From CAVQTK01 sp963716455 (lineage in GTDB: Bacteria > Pseudomonadota > Gammaproteobacteria > Coxiellales > Coxiellaceae), in contig CAVQTK010000009.1 of the NCBI GenBank assembly GCA_963716455.1, positions 6,537 through 70,536 on the forward strand: a stretch of DNA of 64,000 nt. The letters are read 5' to 3'. The notes beneath the pieces were generated by a model. It saw only the letters and a program-made list of their open reading frames with translations. It was not told where the DNA came from and made no database searches. This document shows positions 48,212 to 56,967 of the stretch, piece after piece. Each line of letters begins with the position of its first letter. Position 1 is the stretch's first letter. The position numbers and the translations under genes were made by a program.

Positions 48212-48307
48212 ATATTTCTTACTTTTATTTTTTTTGTATATGATTTCTATATAAGAAATTTACAACCCATCTCCATAACAAAACCAACTAACCGGCACGA
48301 TTCTCTA

Positions 48308-48327
48308 TTTAATTATTTCTTAATAAA
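48308..48327 (+). promoter_or_regulatory. Candidate PmrA-type direct repeat
   Basis: TTTAATTAT, two bases, CTTAATAAA: TTAAT half-sites exactly 11 bp apart, matching the reported PmrA element better than the other two in the window. TATAAA at 48343-48348 could be the -10. The broken effector-like gene starts at 48365. Confidence 0.45.
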
Positions 48328-48364
48328 TATAATATATATATATATAAATCGATAGAGGTCAATA

Positions 48365-49200
48365 ATGAGCAAGTCAGAAGAAAGTTTAGAAAAATACATG
48401 CCCAATGAGATGCATTTTAGAGACACCGTTACCGATATAAAAAAGATCATGCCCATACTTTTGGGTAATAAATCGAAAAAATCTTTAGGAACGCAAAAGA
48501 TAAAAGTAAACAATAGTTTGAAGAGCTATTTAAAAAAATCCACACACTGTTTAATAGAAAATAGCTATTTTGAAGCTGTTAAAGCCGATGTACAAGAATT
48601 TATAACTAAAAAATCTCAAGGAGCAATTAAAACAGACGATTCAACATATACAGCGGAAAGTGGACGTGTTTATGGATGGCATTCCGATGCAGACGTAGAA
48701 GTCTCAGTACTAAGCGTCTTTACCCCATCAGCGGTAAAGGTATTACACAGATGACAGGAATAGCATTCTGCGAATTAATTGATCGTGAATGTAAAAATCA
48801 AGAAACAACAATAGAACAACACGCGTTAACAACGCTAAAAGAAAAGCTTGCTGAGTATAAGCAGCTGCAGCAAGAATTCCTTCTACCCCATTTGCTTTAT
48901 TATCTCAATCTCAGTCCTCTTCAACTTCCTCGGATTTAAAAGAACTGGTTTCCCCAGGACCGACACTGCAGAGCCTAACAGCAGGATCTGCTTCACCCTC
49001 TCTTTCATCTAGACAGCTACCTTTAGGGTTAAAATCAAGCAAAAAAAAAGAGAAACTTTGCTTATGAGGCTTTAACTAGTAAAGCAGGTACTTTTAAATC
49101 CCAACGGTTAAATCAGAATCCCGTACTTCAGCGATCAGATCCAACCACCACCTCGAAACCACCAACAACCTCTTCGTCTGTGAATTCTATTCCATCATAA
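48365..49200 (+). pseudogene. Effector-like hypothetical gene, multiply frameshifted
   Basis: The reading passes through at least three frames. Frame one (48365-48754) gives MSKSEESLEKYMPNEMHFRD to GRVYGWHSDAD. Another continues RLYPISGKGITQMTGIAFCE and a coiled-coil-like stretch (TLKEKLAEYKQLQQEF). A third gives the Ser/Pro-rich SQSQSSSTSSDLKELVSPGP, and after a nine-A run (49041-49049) NFAYEALTSKAG to PTTSSSVNSIPS and stop at 49200. The Ser/Thr/Pro-rich C-terminus is like those of the other effector-like genes here. No family recognised. It follows the PmrA-like site at 48308-48327. Confidence 0.65.
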
Positions 49201-49216
49201 TACGGCATCCATCTAT

Positions 49217-50128
49217 TTAAATGTTAAATGGAACTCCATTCGTAAAGTAATGATGAACAAGTTGTTTTGCCTCACTGGTGGCAACCTGCTCTATGGGTTG
49301 CACAAATTTGCTTTTTCTAAAAATATCAATGACTTCTGACAATTTAATGGATGATTTGAGGGAGGGAGCCCGCTTATCATCCATTAACCGGGTGAATAAA
49401 TCACCCCGACCAAAATCCGCATTCGCCATTTCATTCACAGAGGTTTTTTCTAAAAAGTGAGCTGTTAATAAAAATCGGAAACAACAGTGCATAAAACTGG
49501 ATATCCGTTCATCCTCAGGATTTTTTTTATAACAAAAAAGACTCATTCTATAGGTAAAAAGAGCATATAAAAGATAGCCGGGAGACCCGTGCATAGATGA
49601 AGTGACTTCTAATACGTTGATCAGTTTATTCAGTAATGATTGATCTTCACGATGAGACAGAATTTCAAGCCCTTTATTAACTAAAATATAGGTGGCGTGA
49701 AAGGAACAAAAGGATTGCATGGCTACATATAAAATAAAAGTTTTTGCGGCTTCACTATTTTGCTCATCTAAATACTCATAAAAGAGTATTAATCCCGCTA
49801 ATAAGCTAAAGGACGAAACATATCTTTGCTTTTTGAATTGGTATTTAAATGCCTTTTCTTCACCTAATTCTGCTAAACTTCTTAACCAAGTAGAGGTCAT
49901 TTTTTCGCTTTTTTGACACCATATCTTGACTTGAGGACTATAAATTGCCAATTTAACCACAGATACCACGGAATCACAGTATTCATCTAAAATGCAGCCA
50001 AGCTTTTCAGAGTAGGTAGGGGATGGTTTTAGAGCTTTAATTAAAGAAAGTGCTTTCTTCTCTTTATCAGACAGGTGAAAAAACTCTATCTCCTGACAAA
50101 TTTGGTTGATCTTCTTAGAATCTTTCAT
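49217..50128 (-). CDS. Hypothetical protein, mostly helical
   Basis: A 303-residue intact frame. I do not recognise a family. The chain is almost wholly helical, with Leu/Ala-rich segments (FSLLAGLILFYEYLDEQNSE, GYLLYALFTYRMSLFCYKKN) and several Cys and aromatic residues (MQSFCSFHATYILV, FMHCCFRFLL). There is no signal peptide. It reads as a cytosolic or secreted helical-repeat protein, and Legionellales genomes contain many lineage-restricted proteins of this look. It lies tail-to-tail with the broken effector-like gene (16 bp apart). Confidence 0.7.
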   Translation of the reverse strand: MKDSKKINQICQEIEFFHLSDKEKKALSLIKALKPSPTYSEKLGCILDEYCDSVVSVVKLAIYSPQVKIWCQKSEKMTSTWLRSLAELGEEKAFKYQFKKQRYVSSFSLLAGLILFYEYLDEQNSEAAKTFILYVAMQSFCSFHATYILVNKGLEILSHREDQSLLNKLINVLEVTSSMHGSPGYLLYALFTYRMSLFCYKKNPEDERISSFMHCCFRFLLTAHFLEKTSVNEMANADFGRGDLFTRLMDDKRAPSLKSSIKLSEVIDIFRKSKFVQPIEQVATSEAKQLVHHYFTNGVPFNI

Positions 50129-50214
50129 CTCACTGTCCCATTTCTATATTTTATTCAATATAAATCATAAAAAATACAAAGTCAATTGACTTCCGGCCTA
50201 ATATCATAACTCAA

Positions 50215-50361
50215 TAGACTTCTTTCGAAACTCTACTGCTGATGCAAATTGCTGCGTTGCTTCGGTGCTCAAATCCTCACATTACTTGCGTGTATGCTCC
50301 GGTTTTGCGCTCCGATGCGCCTTGCACTTTGCTACCAGCAGCGAGCTTCGAAAGAAGTCTA
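50215..50361. repeat. MITE-like palindromic element, copy 2 (complete)
   Basis: A 147-bp element with 19-bp terminal inverted repeats, TAGACTTCTTTCGAAACTC (50215-50233) and GAGCTTCGAAAGAAGTCTA (50343-50361), one mismatch. Without the outermost TA/TA, which could be a target duplication, the ends are GACTTC and GAAGTC. An 88-bp interior block is identical, in the opposite orientation, to copy 3 at 53197. The element covers the 3' end of the trehalase gene. Confidence 0.85.
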
Positions 50362-51998
50362 ATAGAAATGACCTCTGTCTTGTATTCTGGAGCAATTGAG
50401 ACTTTTTTGTGAATTTTTTCCTTCACCGGACCTTTTAGATAATCCAATAAAAATAAATAAACACCATTTGTCCAACCAAAACCAATTTCGTTATCGGGGT
50501 AGCCATAATAAATCTTAGACAATTCTGAACTACAACGTCGCATATCGTATTTTTCTAATATAATACCGTGCTTCGCAAAATCTGCGTCGATCAAATTAAT
50601 CCATTTAAGAGCTATACGTCGTGCCTCTTGTTCATAGCCATAATTAGCAAGCCCTGTGACTGCAAAATACTGCAATGGCGCCCATCCAAAAGGTGCATCC
50701 CATTGCATATGGGTCACATAAACACTGGTTACAATACCACAATCCGTTTCCAAAGCTGGTAAATTCTCTACAATTCTTTTAGCTTGTTCTGCAGAAGCAA
50801 TACCAGACCATAGAGGATAAAAAGTGCTTGCATCGACATAAGGTCTGGTTTTTTTAATTTTGAAATTATAATCAAAGTAATAACCCGTATTATTGTCCCA
50901 TAAGTATCGATTAATAAGCACAACTCGCTTATTAGCTCTTTGTTGCCAAATTTGCGCTCGGTTTTTGTCTCCCAAAAGTGTATAAATTTTTTGGGTATCC
51001 ACTTCCATTTTATATAGTAACGAATTGAGTGTGACCGGTGCATAATCAGTGATAGTGGCGCCGAAGGGTCCGTATTGACCGGTTAGATCAAATCCAGATT
51101 CTCTCAGTGTTCGGTCATTAGTATAAAACAACGAAGTTAATTGGTTGGTATTTTTATTATAATAAAGGTTTACATCATAATCCGAAACAGAATACTTTCG
51201 ATAATAGTCTTTAACTCCATCATAAAATGTCATGCTAGTAACTTTATCTGGTATATTCACTTCATAAGTCGGACCCTCTCCTTCGGCATAATAACGAGAT
51301 AAACCTAAATTTGGAATCAAATGAGGCGGTGATGTCCAAAAATGATATAACTGCTCTATTCCCGGCAAGGTTGATTTTAACCAAGCTGTATCATGAGTTT
51401 GATTATATACAGCCAAAATCATTCCAGTCAGGAGAGGAGGTTGTGATCTTTCTAAATGATATGAGCGATTAGAATTTAAAATTTTTCCATAATATTTAAT
51501 TTCATAAAGAAAATTATCCACAATATTTTTGGCAAGAACCGTGCGCTGACTTTCCAGCAATCCTAATAAAATAAAATAGCTATCCCATCCATACATTTCA
51601 TTAAACTGACCACCTGGAACAACAAAAGGATAAGGTAAATAAAGTAAACCTGGAGGGATATGAGTGATGTCCGCAGGTAATTTTTGCAATTTAATTTTTC
51701 GGAAATCTTGTACGGGCATTTCTTTTTTTAGCTGTTCAGAAATTTGAGTTAAAGATTTTTTAGCAGGTATGTATACGATCCACTCTTGAGGTAAAGGATA
51801 GAGTTTAGGATCTATAGCTGCCTTCAATAATTGAACATGAGTACGAGTTAAAATGGACCAATTTTTCTCAATATAATTTAATACGGCTGTATGTGGGTTT
51901 ACCTGGTTGTTGTTTTCAATAGGCGTGTTTGCAAGGCATATCCATACCCAGAAATTTAGACCCATAAATAAGCAAAGATTTTTTAATAATCTGCACAT
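50277..51998 (-). CDS. Secreted trehalase (GH37) with repeat-derived C-terminus
   Basis: Hydrolyses trehalose to glucose, probably in the periplasm: an N-terminal signal peptide (LCLFMGLNFWVWICLANT) is present. Both trehalase signatures are clear: PGGQFNEMYGWDSYFILLGL and QWDAPFGWAPLQYFAV; GFGWTNGVYLFLLDYL lies near the end, with the catalytic-site FGATITDYAPV between. The last 27 residues (547-573, starting RLLSKLAAGSKVQGASERKT) and the stop codon are read from the dispersed repeat at 50215-50361, so the natural C-terminus has been replaced. The catalytic domain is complete, so activity may survive. Confidence 0.93.
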   Translation of the reverse strand: MCRLLKNLCLFMGLNFWVWICLANTPIENNNQVNPHTAVLNYIEKNWSILTRTHVQLLKAAIDPKLYPLPQEWIVYIPAKKSLTQISEQLKKEMPVQDFRKIKLQKLPADITHIPPGLLYLPYPFVVPGGQFNEMYGWDSYFILLGLLESQRTVLAKNIVDNFLYEIKYYGKILNSNRSYHLERSQPPLLTGMILAVYNQTHDTAWLKSTLPGIEQLYHFWTSPPHLIPNLGLSRYYAEGEGPTYEVNIPDKVTSMTFYDGVKDYYRKYSVSDYDVNLYYNKNTNQLTSLFYTNDRTLRESGFDLTGQYGPFGATITDYAPVTLNSLLYKMEVDTQKIYTLLGDKNRAQIWQQRANKRVVLINRYLWDNNTGYYFDYNFKIKKTRPYVDASTFYPLWSGIASAEQAKRIVENLPALETDCGIVTSVYVTHMQWDAPFGWAPLQYFAVTGLANYGYEQEARRIALKWINLIDADFAKHGIILEKYDMRRCSSELSKIYYGYPDNEIGFGWTNGVYLFLLDYLKGPVKEKIHKKVSIAPEYKTEVISIRLLSKLAAGSKVQGASERKTGAYTQVM

Positions 51999-52116
51999 TG
52001 GAAATCATCCTTTTAAATTAAAAAATTGACCTACAAACAGGGTCAAGTCTGGAATATTAAGTACGAAGATTTATATCGGCCAAAATCAGCGAGTAGATAG
52101 GAATATTTCTAAAATC

Positions 52117-52203
52117 CTAAGCAAATAATTTCTGATAAGGACTTAGCCAATACTCGGGCTGCTCTTGAACAAAAATCTACTTAAAATCTCAGACTTGAAC
52201 CCT
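52117..52203. repeat. 87-bp duplicated block, copy A (transposase-tail remnant)
   Basis: 83 of 87 bases match 56733-56819 in the same orientation. On the minus strand the second copy encodes LEYWLSPYQKLFA and a stop, like the end of a transposase; this copy encodes the same tail with small changes. Probably a relic of a mobile element that once flanked or filled the region between. Confidence 0.65.
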
Positions 52204-52222
52204 AACTTGCCGATTAGCGAAG

Positions 52223-52679
52223 CTATAAATCAATAAGATCTTGCACCTTTGCAACCAAATTGTTCAATAAAGACAAGAGAGTTTTTTGATCGCTCTTGGA
52301 AAGGGCATCAAAAAATAATGCATCCACTTTTTCAACGATGGGTACTAACTTGGATGCCAAAGCCTTTCCTTTTTTAGTCAGGAAAACAGTCTTGACACGG
52401 GTATCCTCCTGATGTTCCTGACGCTGGATGTAACCATCTATAACGAATTTCTTTAAAGACTGCGAAACCGTCATTTTATCGAGCTTCGATTGACGGATGA
52501 TTAAACTTTGGGAAACTTCTTGATGATGATTTTCAAACCATAAAGTGATCGCCAGCACCACAAATTGCGCATGAGAGATATCTGAAAAATCCAGTGCTTT
52601 TTTAATTAAACGCTGCCAGGTGATCGGTGGTTTGCCATAATAAAAATCCTAGACTATCTTCCGGTTTGATCAAATCCAA
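52223..52679 (-). pseudogene. MarR family regulator, frameshifted
   Basis: The C-terminal two thirds (52223-52561 and upstream to about 52620) gives TWQRLIKKALDFSDISHAQF followed by the winged helix (VSQSLIIRQSKLDKMTVSQS, then LKKFVIDGYIQRQ) and DTRVKTVFLTKKGKALA, the MarR wing. The N-terminal LDLIKPEDSLGFLLWQTT lies in another frame, broken near 52630. The intact form would be about 150 residues. Its start, perhaps TTG 52679, overlaps the end of the SRPBCC gene, an arrangement typical of a coupled SRPBCC-regulator pair. Confidence 0.75.
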
Positions 52680-53121
52680 AGGCAGAATTAGCTTTGGGCA
52701 TATTGAACTTTCTCAATAATTTAACCAAAGAGTCCATTTCTTTCGGCGCAGATTAGCCACTTTTTTAGCCACTAACTGAACCCAAAAAAGCTAAGCGGCC
52801 CAGTGACCTTGATGGTATTTTTTATTTTTAAGCCGTCCTTGTAGTTTCTTCTAGCTCATGAATATCAAACATTTTTGCACCAAAAAATTTGGTGCAATCC
52901 ACAAATTTTTTATTTTCGATCAGCTCGGTAATTTCAACTTTAACTGCTGGTGCACCTTTGGGTTTCAGCATGAAATAATTACCAACAGCAAATTTTCCAT
53001 ACAACCGACAATAATCCAGGTCATCATGCCAGCGAATATAACGATCAACGTCAGCCCAAACTCGCCAAACATCTTCTTTTTTCACATTTTGATAAATTCT
53101 ACTATAAGACTTGGTCCACAT
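52654..53121 (-). pseudogene. SRPBCC (polyketide cyclase/START-like) protein, frameshifted
   Basis: The first 97 codons from ATG 53121 give YSRIYQNVKKEDVWRVWADV, DRYIRWHDDLDYCRLYGKFA and KPKGAPAVKVEITELIENKK, the SRPBCC helix-grip fold. The frame breaks near 52840; GLKIKNTIKVTGPLSFF and then PKEMDSLVKLLRKFNMPKAN continue in other frames to a stop at 52654. The fold binds hydrophobic ligands; substrate unknown. Intact, it would be about 155 residues. It overlaps the marR remnant by 26 bp. Confidence 0.75.
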
Positions 53122-53196
53122 GTAGCCCCCGGTTTTTGTAAAAATACATATTATATATTAATTTACTATTACGTCAATAATTTTGTAGGAGGACAT

Positions 53197-53308
53197 TAGA
53201 CTTCTTCAAACTCGCTGCGGGTAGCAAAGTGCAAGGCGCATCGGAGCGCAAAACCGGAGCATACACGCAAGTAATGTGAGGATTTGAGCACCGAAGCAAC
53301 GCAGCAAT
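53197..53308. repeat. MITE-like palindromic element, copy 3 (one end missing)
   Basis: Begins with TAGACTTCTTCAAACTCGCT and runs to GCAGCAAT. The interior 88 bp is identical to copy 2 (opposite orientation), so these two copies are recent or homogenised. The right terminal repeat is absent. The element fuses in frame to a truncated open frame on the minus strand (53206-53541), whose last 28 codons are repeat sequence. Confidence 0.85.
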
Positions 53309-53510
53309 GTCACATAAAATTTTTCTACGTGTAATTTCTTTATGAAGGAATTGCTACAAAAAACTGATGGATTATCAATGCCAGAAGCATTATCCCATCG
53401 AGTGTGTACTTGTCCACCGTGTGTCTTAATTAATACCAAATCAAGAGGTAGTTTGATACAAAACTTATCGTCCCTATCAATTATATTCAACTCCGCAACC
53501 GTCGCCAGTT

Positions 53511-54008
53511 CTAAAGTGATTTTGAGGAGGGCTCGGAGCAAGTTACATTTTTTGTTGAGTAAAAAAAGATTAATGAAACTAGATTAGCAAGAAACAATAT
53601 AAAAAAAGACGATTCAGGAACCTTTTCATAGGCAATAAAAATTTCCAACGCTAAAATAAAGAGCACCACAATCCAGTTCCAAAAGCAAAAGCAGTAGTAA
53701 TAACATTACTAGGTTCTTTTTCAAAGATTTTGAAAGTGAAACCAAGCATTCCAAAATAAAAAAGCAGTAAAACCTTGCCACAAAATGTCTCCGCAAAACA
53801 AAACTGGAGCTACCATGCTAGGAAAATTATGAATTTTTGTAACTTCTGCGACTAAAGCATAATTTCCAGAAACATAATGCCGACTTTCAGGCAGTATTTT
53901 TAAAGCTTTAAAGCCATCTAAAATGTTGGTAAAACAAATCCAAGAGTAAAAAGAAGACCAAAAAAACAACAAGCCTTTTTTAAGGGTTATCGTCTTAACA
54001 ATAATCAT
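53511..54008 (-). pseudogene. Small integral membrane protein, frameshifted
   Basis: From ATG 54008 the frame gives a membrane segment (KKGLLFFWSSFYSWICFTNI), then GNYALVAEVTKIHNFPSMVA and PVLFCGDILWQGFTAFLFWN, and stops after AWFHFQNL because of an extra T near 53732. EKEPSNVITTAFAFGTGLW and, after another shift, LALEIFIAYEKVPESSFF, LFLANLVSLIFFYSTKN complete a product of about 165 residues with four membrane segments. The layout resembles small DUF2165-type membrane proteins, but I do not claim membership. Not functional as read. Confidence 0.65.
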
Positions 54009-54409
54009 AAGTTATCCTTGATAACTAATTAAGCATTGGTTAATTATTAAAACAAGTTTGAATTTTTCTTTTTGGGAAATTCAAACCAAGATCATACAAG
54101 CGTAAGCTATTTTATTTATTTTACTATAATTACTTTTACTTTGGATACAGACGCATCTGGATTAATGGTGGCCTGTCAGTTACTACGATTCCTCTCAAAA
54201 TCTGCAACAACGCCGGCTTGACCGCGGCGCTGAGGTATGGACGCATAAATTGTCATGGAATGCAGCTCCAAGTACATTGGAATGGCATTTCGCTGAATAA
54301 CCCGGCAGCCTAAAGAAAATAAAGAAAGGGTCCTGTGAGGCTATTGCGTTAAGTGGTAAAGCACAATAGAATAAGAAGACAGTCAAGAAAACATGAGTGA
54401 TTAAATACA
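54009..54409. other. Degenerate intergenic region
   Basis: A 401-bp stretch without a credible gene. A minus-strand open frame at 54195-54473 begins with a signal-peptide-like segment but continues with a Cys/Arg/Ser-rich sequence that does not look like a protein; it may be the remnant of a secreted protein. No RNA gene or repeat was recognised. Confidence 0.45.
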
Positions 54410-55097
54410 TTGAACTGCAGCGATTGGGAAAGACAAATCCCCAAACTACCTCCTCTAAATTATCGTTTAACACCGAGATTAATCAGATTATTAACGATGC
54501 TTTGTTTTCGAGAAGAATCACCACTTATCCCTGTCGATTTGGTTTTTGTTTATGGGACTTCATTTTTTTTAGAAAAAGTGACTTCTATTCTTTCTTATTT
54601 AATAACCCATAGCTTGACTCATACCATTTTGCTTACAGGTGGTATATCTCTAGAAGGAAAAAGTGCAGGAAAATTCAAAAAGCCAAGCTCGATTAATTTA
54701 CGAAAAAATCAAGAAAATTTCTGGGAATATACGCATCTATTTGGAGGAGAATTCCCAAAATACACTTGATAATGTTATAAAAGGGATGGAATTGTTTGAT
54801 TTTACTGGGGAAAATAAAATCGGATTTATTTTTCCCTCTTATGCTTCACAGCGAGGTTATTTAACATTAAGAAGATTTTTACCTCAAGCACAAATAATAC
54901 AATTTTCGTACGATGCCACCTATCCGGAGAGTGGGCACCCTATTTCCCCAGAGAAATGGCACACTTTTGATTTTGGTAGAAGACGGGTTTGGGGAGAATT
55001 TTTAAGAATTAGGCAATATGGCCAACGTGGAGATATTGCTTATGGAGAGATAAAAGATTTGGTTGAAAAAATAGAATCATCTTTTTCAAATCGTTAA
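54410..55097 (+). pseudogene. DUF218 (YdcF/SanA-like) protein, frameshifted
   Basis: The first frame gives PVDLVFVYGTSFFLEKVTSI and HTILLTGGISLEG, the second RLIYEKIKKISGNIRIYLEE, NSQNTLDNVIKGMELFD and IGFIFPSYASQRGYLTLRRF. The LTGG and EENSxNTxxNV motifs are those of the DUF218 fold, found in envelope-associated proteins such as ElyC, SanA and YdcF. Removing one A from the five-A run at 54677-54681 joins the frames (GKFKSQARLIYEK). A TTG at 54410 is the only start upstream and has no ribosome site, so the N-terminus is uncertain. Confidence 0.75.
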
Positions 55098-55231
55098 AGA
55101 AAGATGTATATCTCTCCCCCTTACCTATTAGTAATTTACCAGTTAAAATGTAAACCAAAATGAATCACAATAATATTGACTCTCTCGTAACGCAACCCTT
55201 TATGGTGTGAAAATTAGATAGAGGAATACCC

Positions 55232-55456
55232 ATGGCGTATACAGTAAAGAAATTAGAAAAATTATCAGGAGTTAGTATCCGTGCTCTCCGTTTTTATGAT
55301 GAAATCGGGTTACTGAAACCTGCTTATTATGGCGAGAATAACCATCGCTATTATGAAGAAAAGCAACTCTTTATGCTTCAACAAATTTTATTTTTCCGTA
55401 CACTTGATTTTTCTCTAGCTGATATACAGAGGATTATTAAACGATATGTCCCTTAA
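55232..55456 (+). CDS. MerR family DNA-binding domain, truncated
   Basis: 74 codons covering only the winged-helix DNA-binding region: YTVKKLEKLSGVSIRALRFY, DEIGLLKPAYYGENNHRYY and QQILFFRTLDFSLADIQRII. A normal MerR protein goes on with a dimerisation helix and effector domain, which are missing: the frame stops at 55456, ten bases inside the alpha/beta hydrolase gene. Either a deletion removed the rest and brought in the hydrolase gene, or this is a minimal regulator. Intact MerR proteins twist promoter DNA to activate; without the dimer helix that is unlikely. Confidence 0.8.
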   Translation: MAYTVKKLEKLSGVSIRALRFYDEIGLLKPAYYGENNHRYYEEKQLFMLQQILFFRTLDFSLADIQRIIKRYVP

Positions 55457-56261
55457 AAAAGATTCTAACAACAGAGTGATAGTCCCAGAAGGAGAACTCT
55501 ATTTTGAAAAGATAGGAAACGGTGACCCAGTCATTCTAATACATGCTGGTTTTTCTGACCGTAGGGATTGGATGCACCAAATTGAAGATTTCGGAATAAA
55601 ATATAATACAATTGTATATGATCAACGTGGCTCTGGAAATTCCTCAACTATAACCACAACATTCGCACCAGCAGAGGATTTAAAAGCTATCATAAATCAC
55701 ATAGAAATAGAGAAGACAATTTTGATTGGACACTCAATTGGAGGCACAATCGCTTTAGATTTCGCACTTCAATATCCAAATAACGTTTCAGCTTTAGTAT
55801 TAATTGCATCTGGTTTAAATGGTTATACATGGTCAAAAGAGTACTTGGAATTGATGCAGTCAATTTGGAGTGTACATCAACCTGAAAAAATGACAAAACA
55901 ATTCCTTGCTGCACCTTTTTATGCAATTGGCATGCATGAACCAAGCATTAAAAATAATGTTGAAATTATTACAGAAGAAAATTTCCGAAAGGTATTAACA
56001 TGGAAAACCTTCGATATTCGTGACATTCATTGGTTTTTCCCTGAAGCCGTCACTAAATTAAAAAATCTCAAAATACCTACATTTATAGTGTACGGAGATA
56101 ACGATTCAGAGGATATAAAGAAAATTTCTCATGTACTGAATGAAAATATACACAACAGTAAGATATCTACAATAAAAAATGCTGATCATCTTATAAATTT
56201 TGAGAGGCCAGAGGAATTAAATAAACTGATTTTAGATTTTTTATCTGATTTGGAGCGGTAA
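55446..56261 (+). CDS. Alpha/beta hydrolase
   Basis: An intact 271-residue hydrolase. It has the oxyanion segment VILIHAGFSDRRDW, YDQRGSGNSS, the nucleophile elbow LIGHSIGGTIALDFALQYP, the acid FIVYGDNDSEDIK and the catalytic His NADHLINFERPEEL. AGAGGA lies 12 bp before the ATG, within the MerR fragment. Substrate unknown; the family includes esterases, haloperoxidases and lactonases. It is one of few unbroken genes in the 52-57 kb zone, perhaps a recent arrival. Confidence 0.9.
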   Translation: MSLKKDSNNRVIVPEGELYFEKIGNGDPVILIHAGFSDRRDWMHQIEDFGIKYNTIVYDQRGSGNSSTITTTFAPAEDLKAIINHIEIEKTILIGHSIGGTIALDFALQYPNNVSALVLIASGLNGYTWSKEYLELMQSIWSVHQPEKMTKQFLAAPFYAIGMHEPSIKNNVEIITEENFRKVLTWKTFDIRDIHWFFPEAVTKLKNLKIPTFIVYGDNDSEDIKKISHVLNENIHNSKISTIKNADHLINFERPEELNKLILDFLSDLER

Positions 56262-56394
56262 AGGCAGAATCTCATAGGTTCTCGTTAGTATATATTTATC
56301 ATGAGTAAGACATACAATCATTTAACTGAATAAGACACTGATGTCATTCGTGTAGATTATGCAAACAAATATAGCCATAAATTAATCAGCAAGG

Positions 56395-56700
56395 CTATAA
56401 ACTAGCCATTAATTTGCTAAGCAGCTCTTTCTGATCAAAAAGGATAACTACCTCCCTTGTTCCTTGTTCGGCTGTATCCGTATTTTTAACGCTTTGGGCG
56501 TCAACGATGCAGAAGCTTGTCTTCGAGTTTCTCCAACTAATTTTTTTTAAAACGTGTTCCAGCAAGCTGATATTATCTTCTTCTTTTTTGACCAGATACG
56601 AAAATACGCATAGACATTTTGCCAATCCGGAAAATCTTGGGGATCATTCGCCATTGGCAACCACTCTTCACGTTTTATGCTATAAACTGTGCACATTAGT
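56395..56700 (-). pseudogene. IS5-family transposase remnant
   Basis: On the minus strand, spread over several frames, are VKSGCQWRMIPK, DFPDWQNVYAYFRIW, ISLLEHVLKKI and SFCIVDAQSVKNTDTAEQ. These match the N-terminal half of IS5/IS427-type transposases (GCQWRMLP-DFP-WQ-VY-YFR-W and the DAQSVKNTDTAE block that holds the first catalytic Asp). The C-terminal half with the other catalytic residues is missing and the end at 56395 is fused to unrelated sequence. Inactive. Confidence 0.85.
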
Positions 56701-56732
56701 ATATCCATGGCAAAAAAGATTTTCAACAGGCT

Positions 56733-56819
56733 CTAAGCAAATAATTTCTGATAAGGACTTAGCCAGTACTCGAGCTGCTGTTGAACAAAAATCTACTTAA
56801 AATCTCAGACTTGACCCCT
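56733..56819. repeat. 87-bp duplicated block, copy B (transposase-tail remnant)
   Basis: Matches 52117-52203 at 83 of 87 bases. The minus strand encodes FVQQQLEYWLSPYQKLFA and a stop. It adjoins the IS5 transposase remnant but is not obviously part of it. Together with copy A it brackets the decayed 4.5-kb region. Confidence 0.65.
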
Positions 56820-56967
56820 GGCCCAAGATGAGCCAAAAGTGGACGTTAATGGGTTTTAATGCGGGAGGCCCTTGGCCCAAAGCACCTTCATTCTTGCATA
56901 CTTTTCAAGACAATGTTAATTTCTCTTGTCTTTCAATAAGCTTAAAATTTTTATAGGGGTTCAAGGG

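Noticed and set aside
53206..53541. 111-codon minus-strand open frame starting at TTG
   Set aside because: Its last 28 codons are the dispersed repeat and it overlaps the broken membrane-protein gene. The first 75 codons (IIDRDDKFCIKLPLDLVLIK) look partly protein-like, so it may be a truncated gene, but I could not name or bound it.
54195..54473. 92-codon minus-strand frame with a signal-peptide-like start
   Set aside because: The part after the hydrophobic segment is Cys/Arg/Ser-rich and not protein-like, and it overlaps the DUF218 remnant.
56507..56800. 97-codon plus-strand frame over the IS remnant
   Set aside because: The minus strand carries clear IS5 transposase blocks and the duplicated transposase tail, so the plus-strand frame is accidental.
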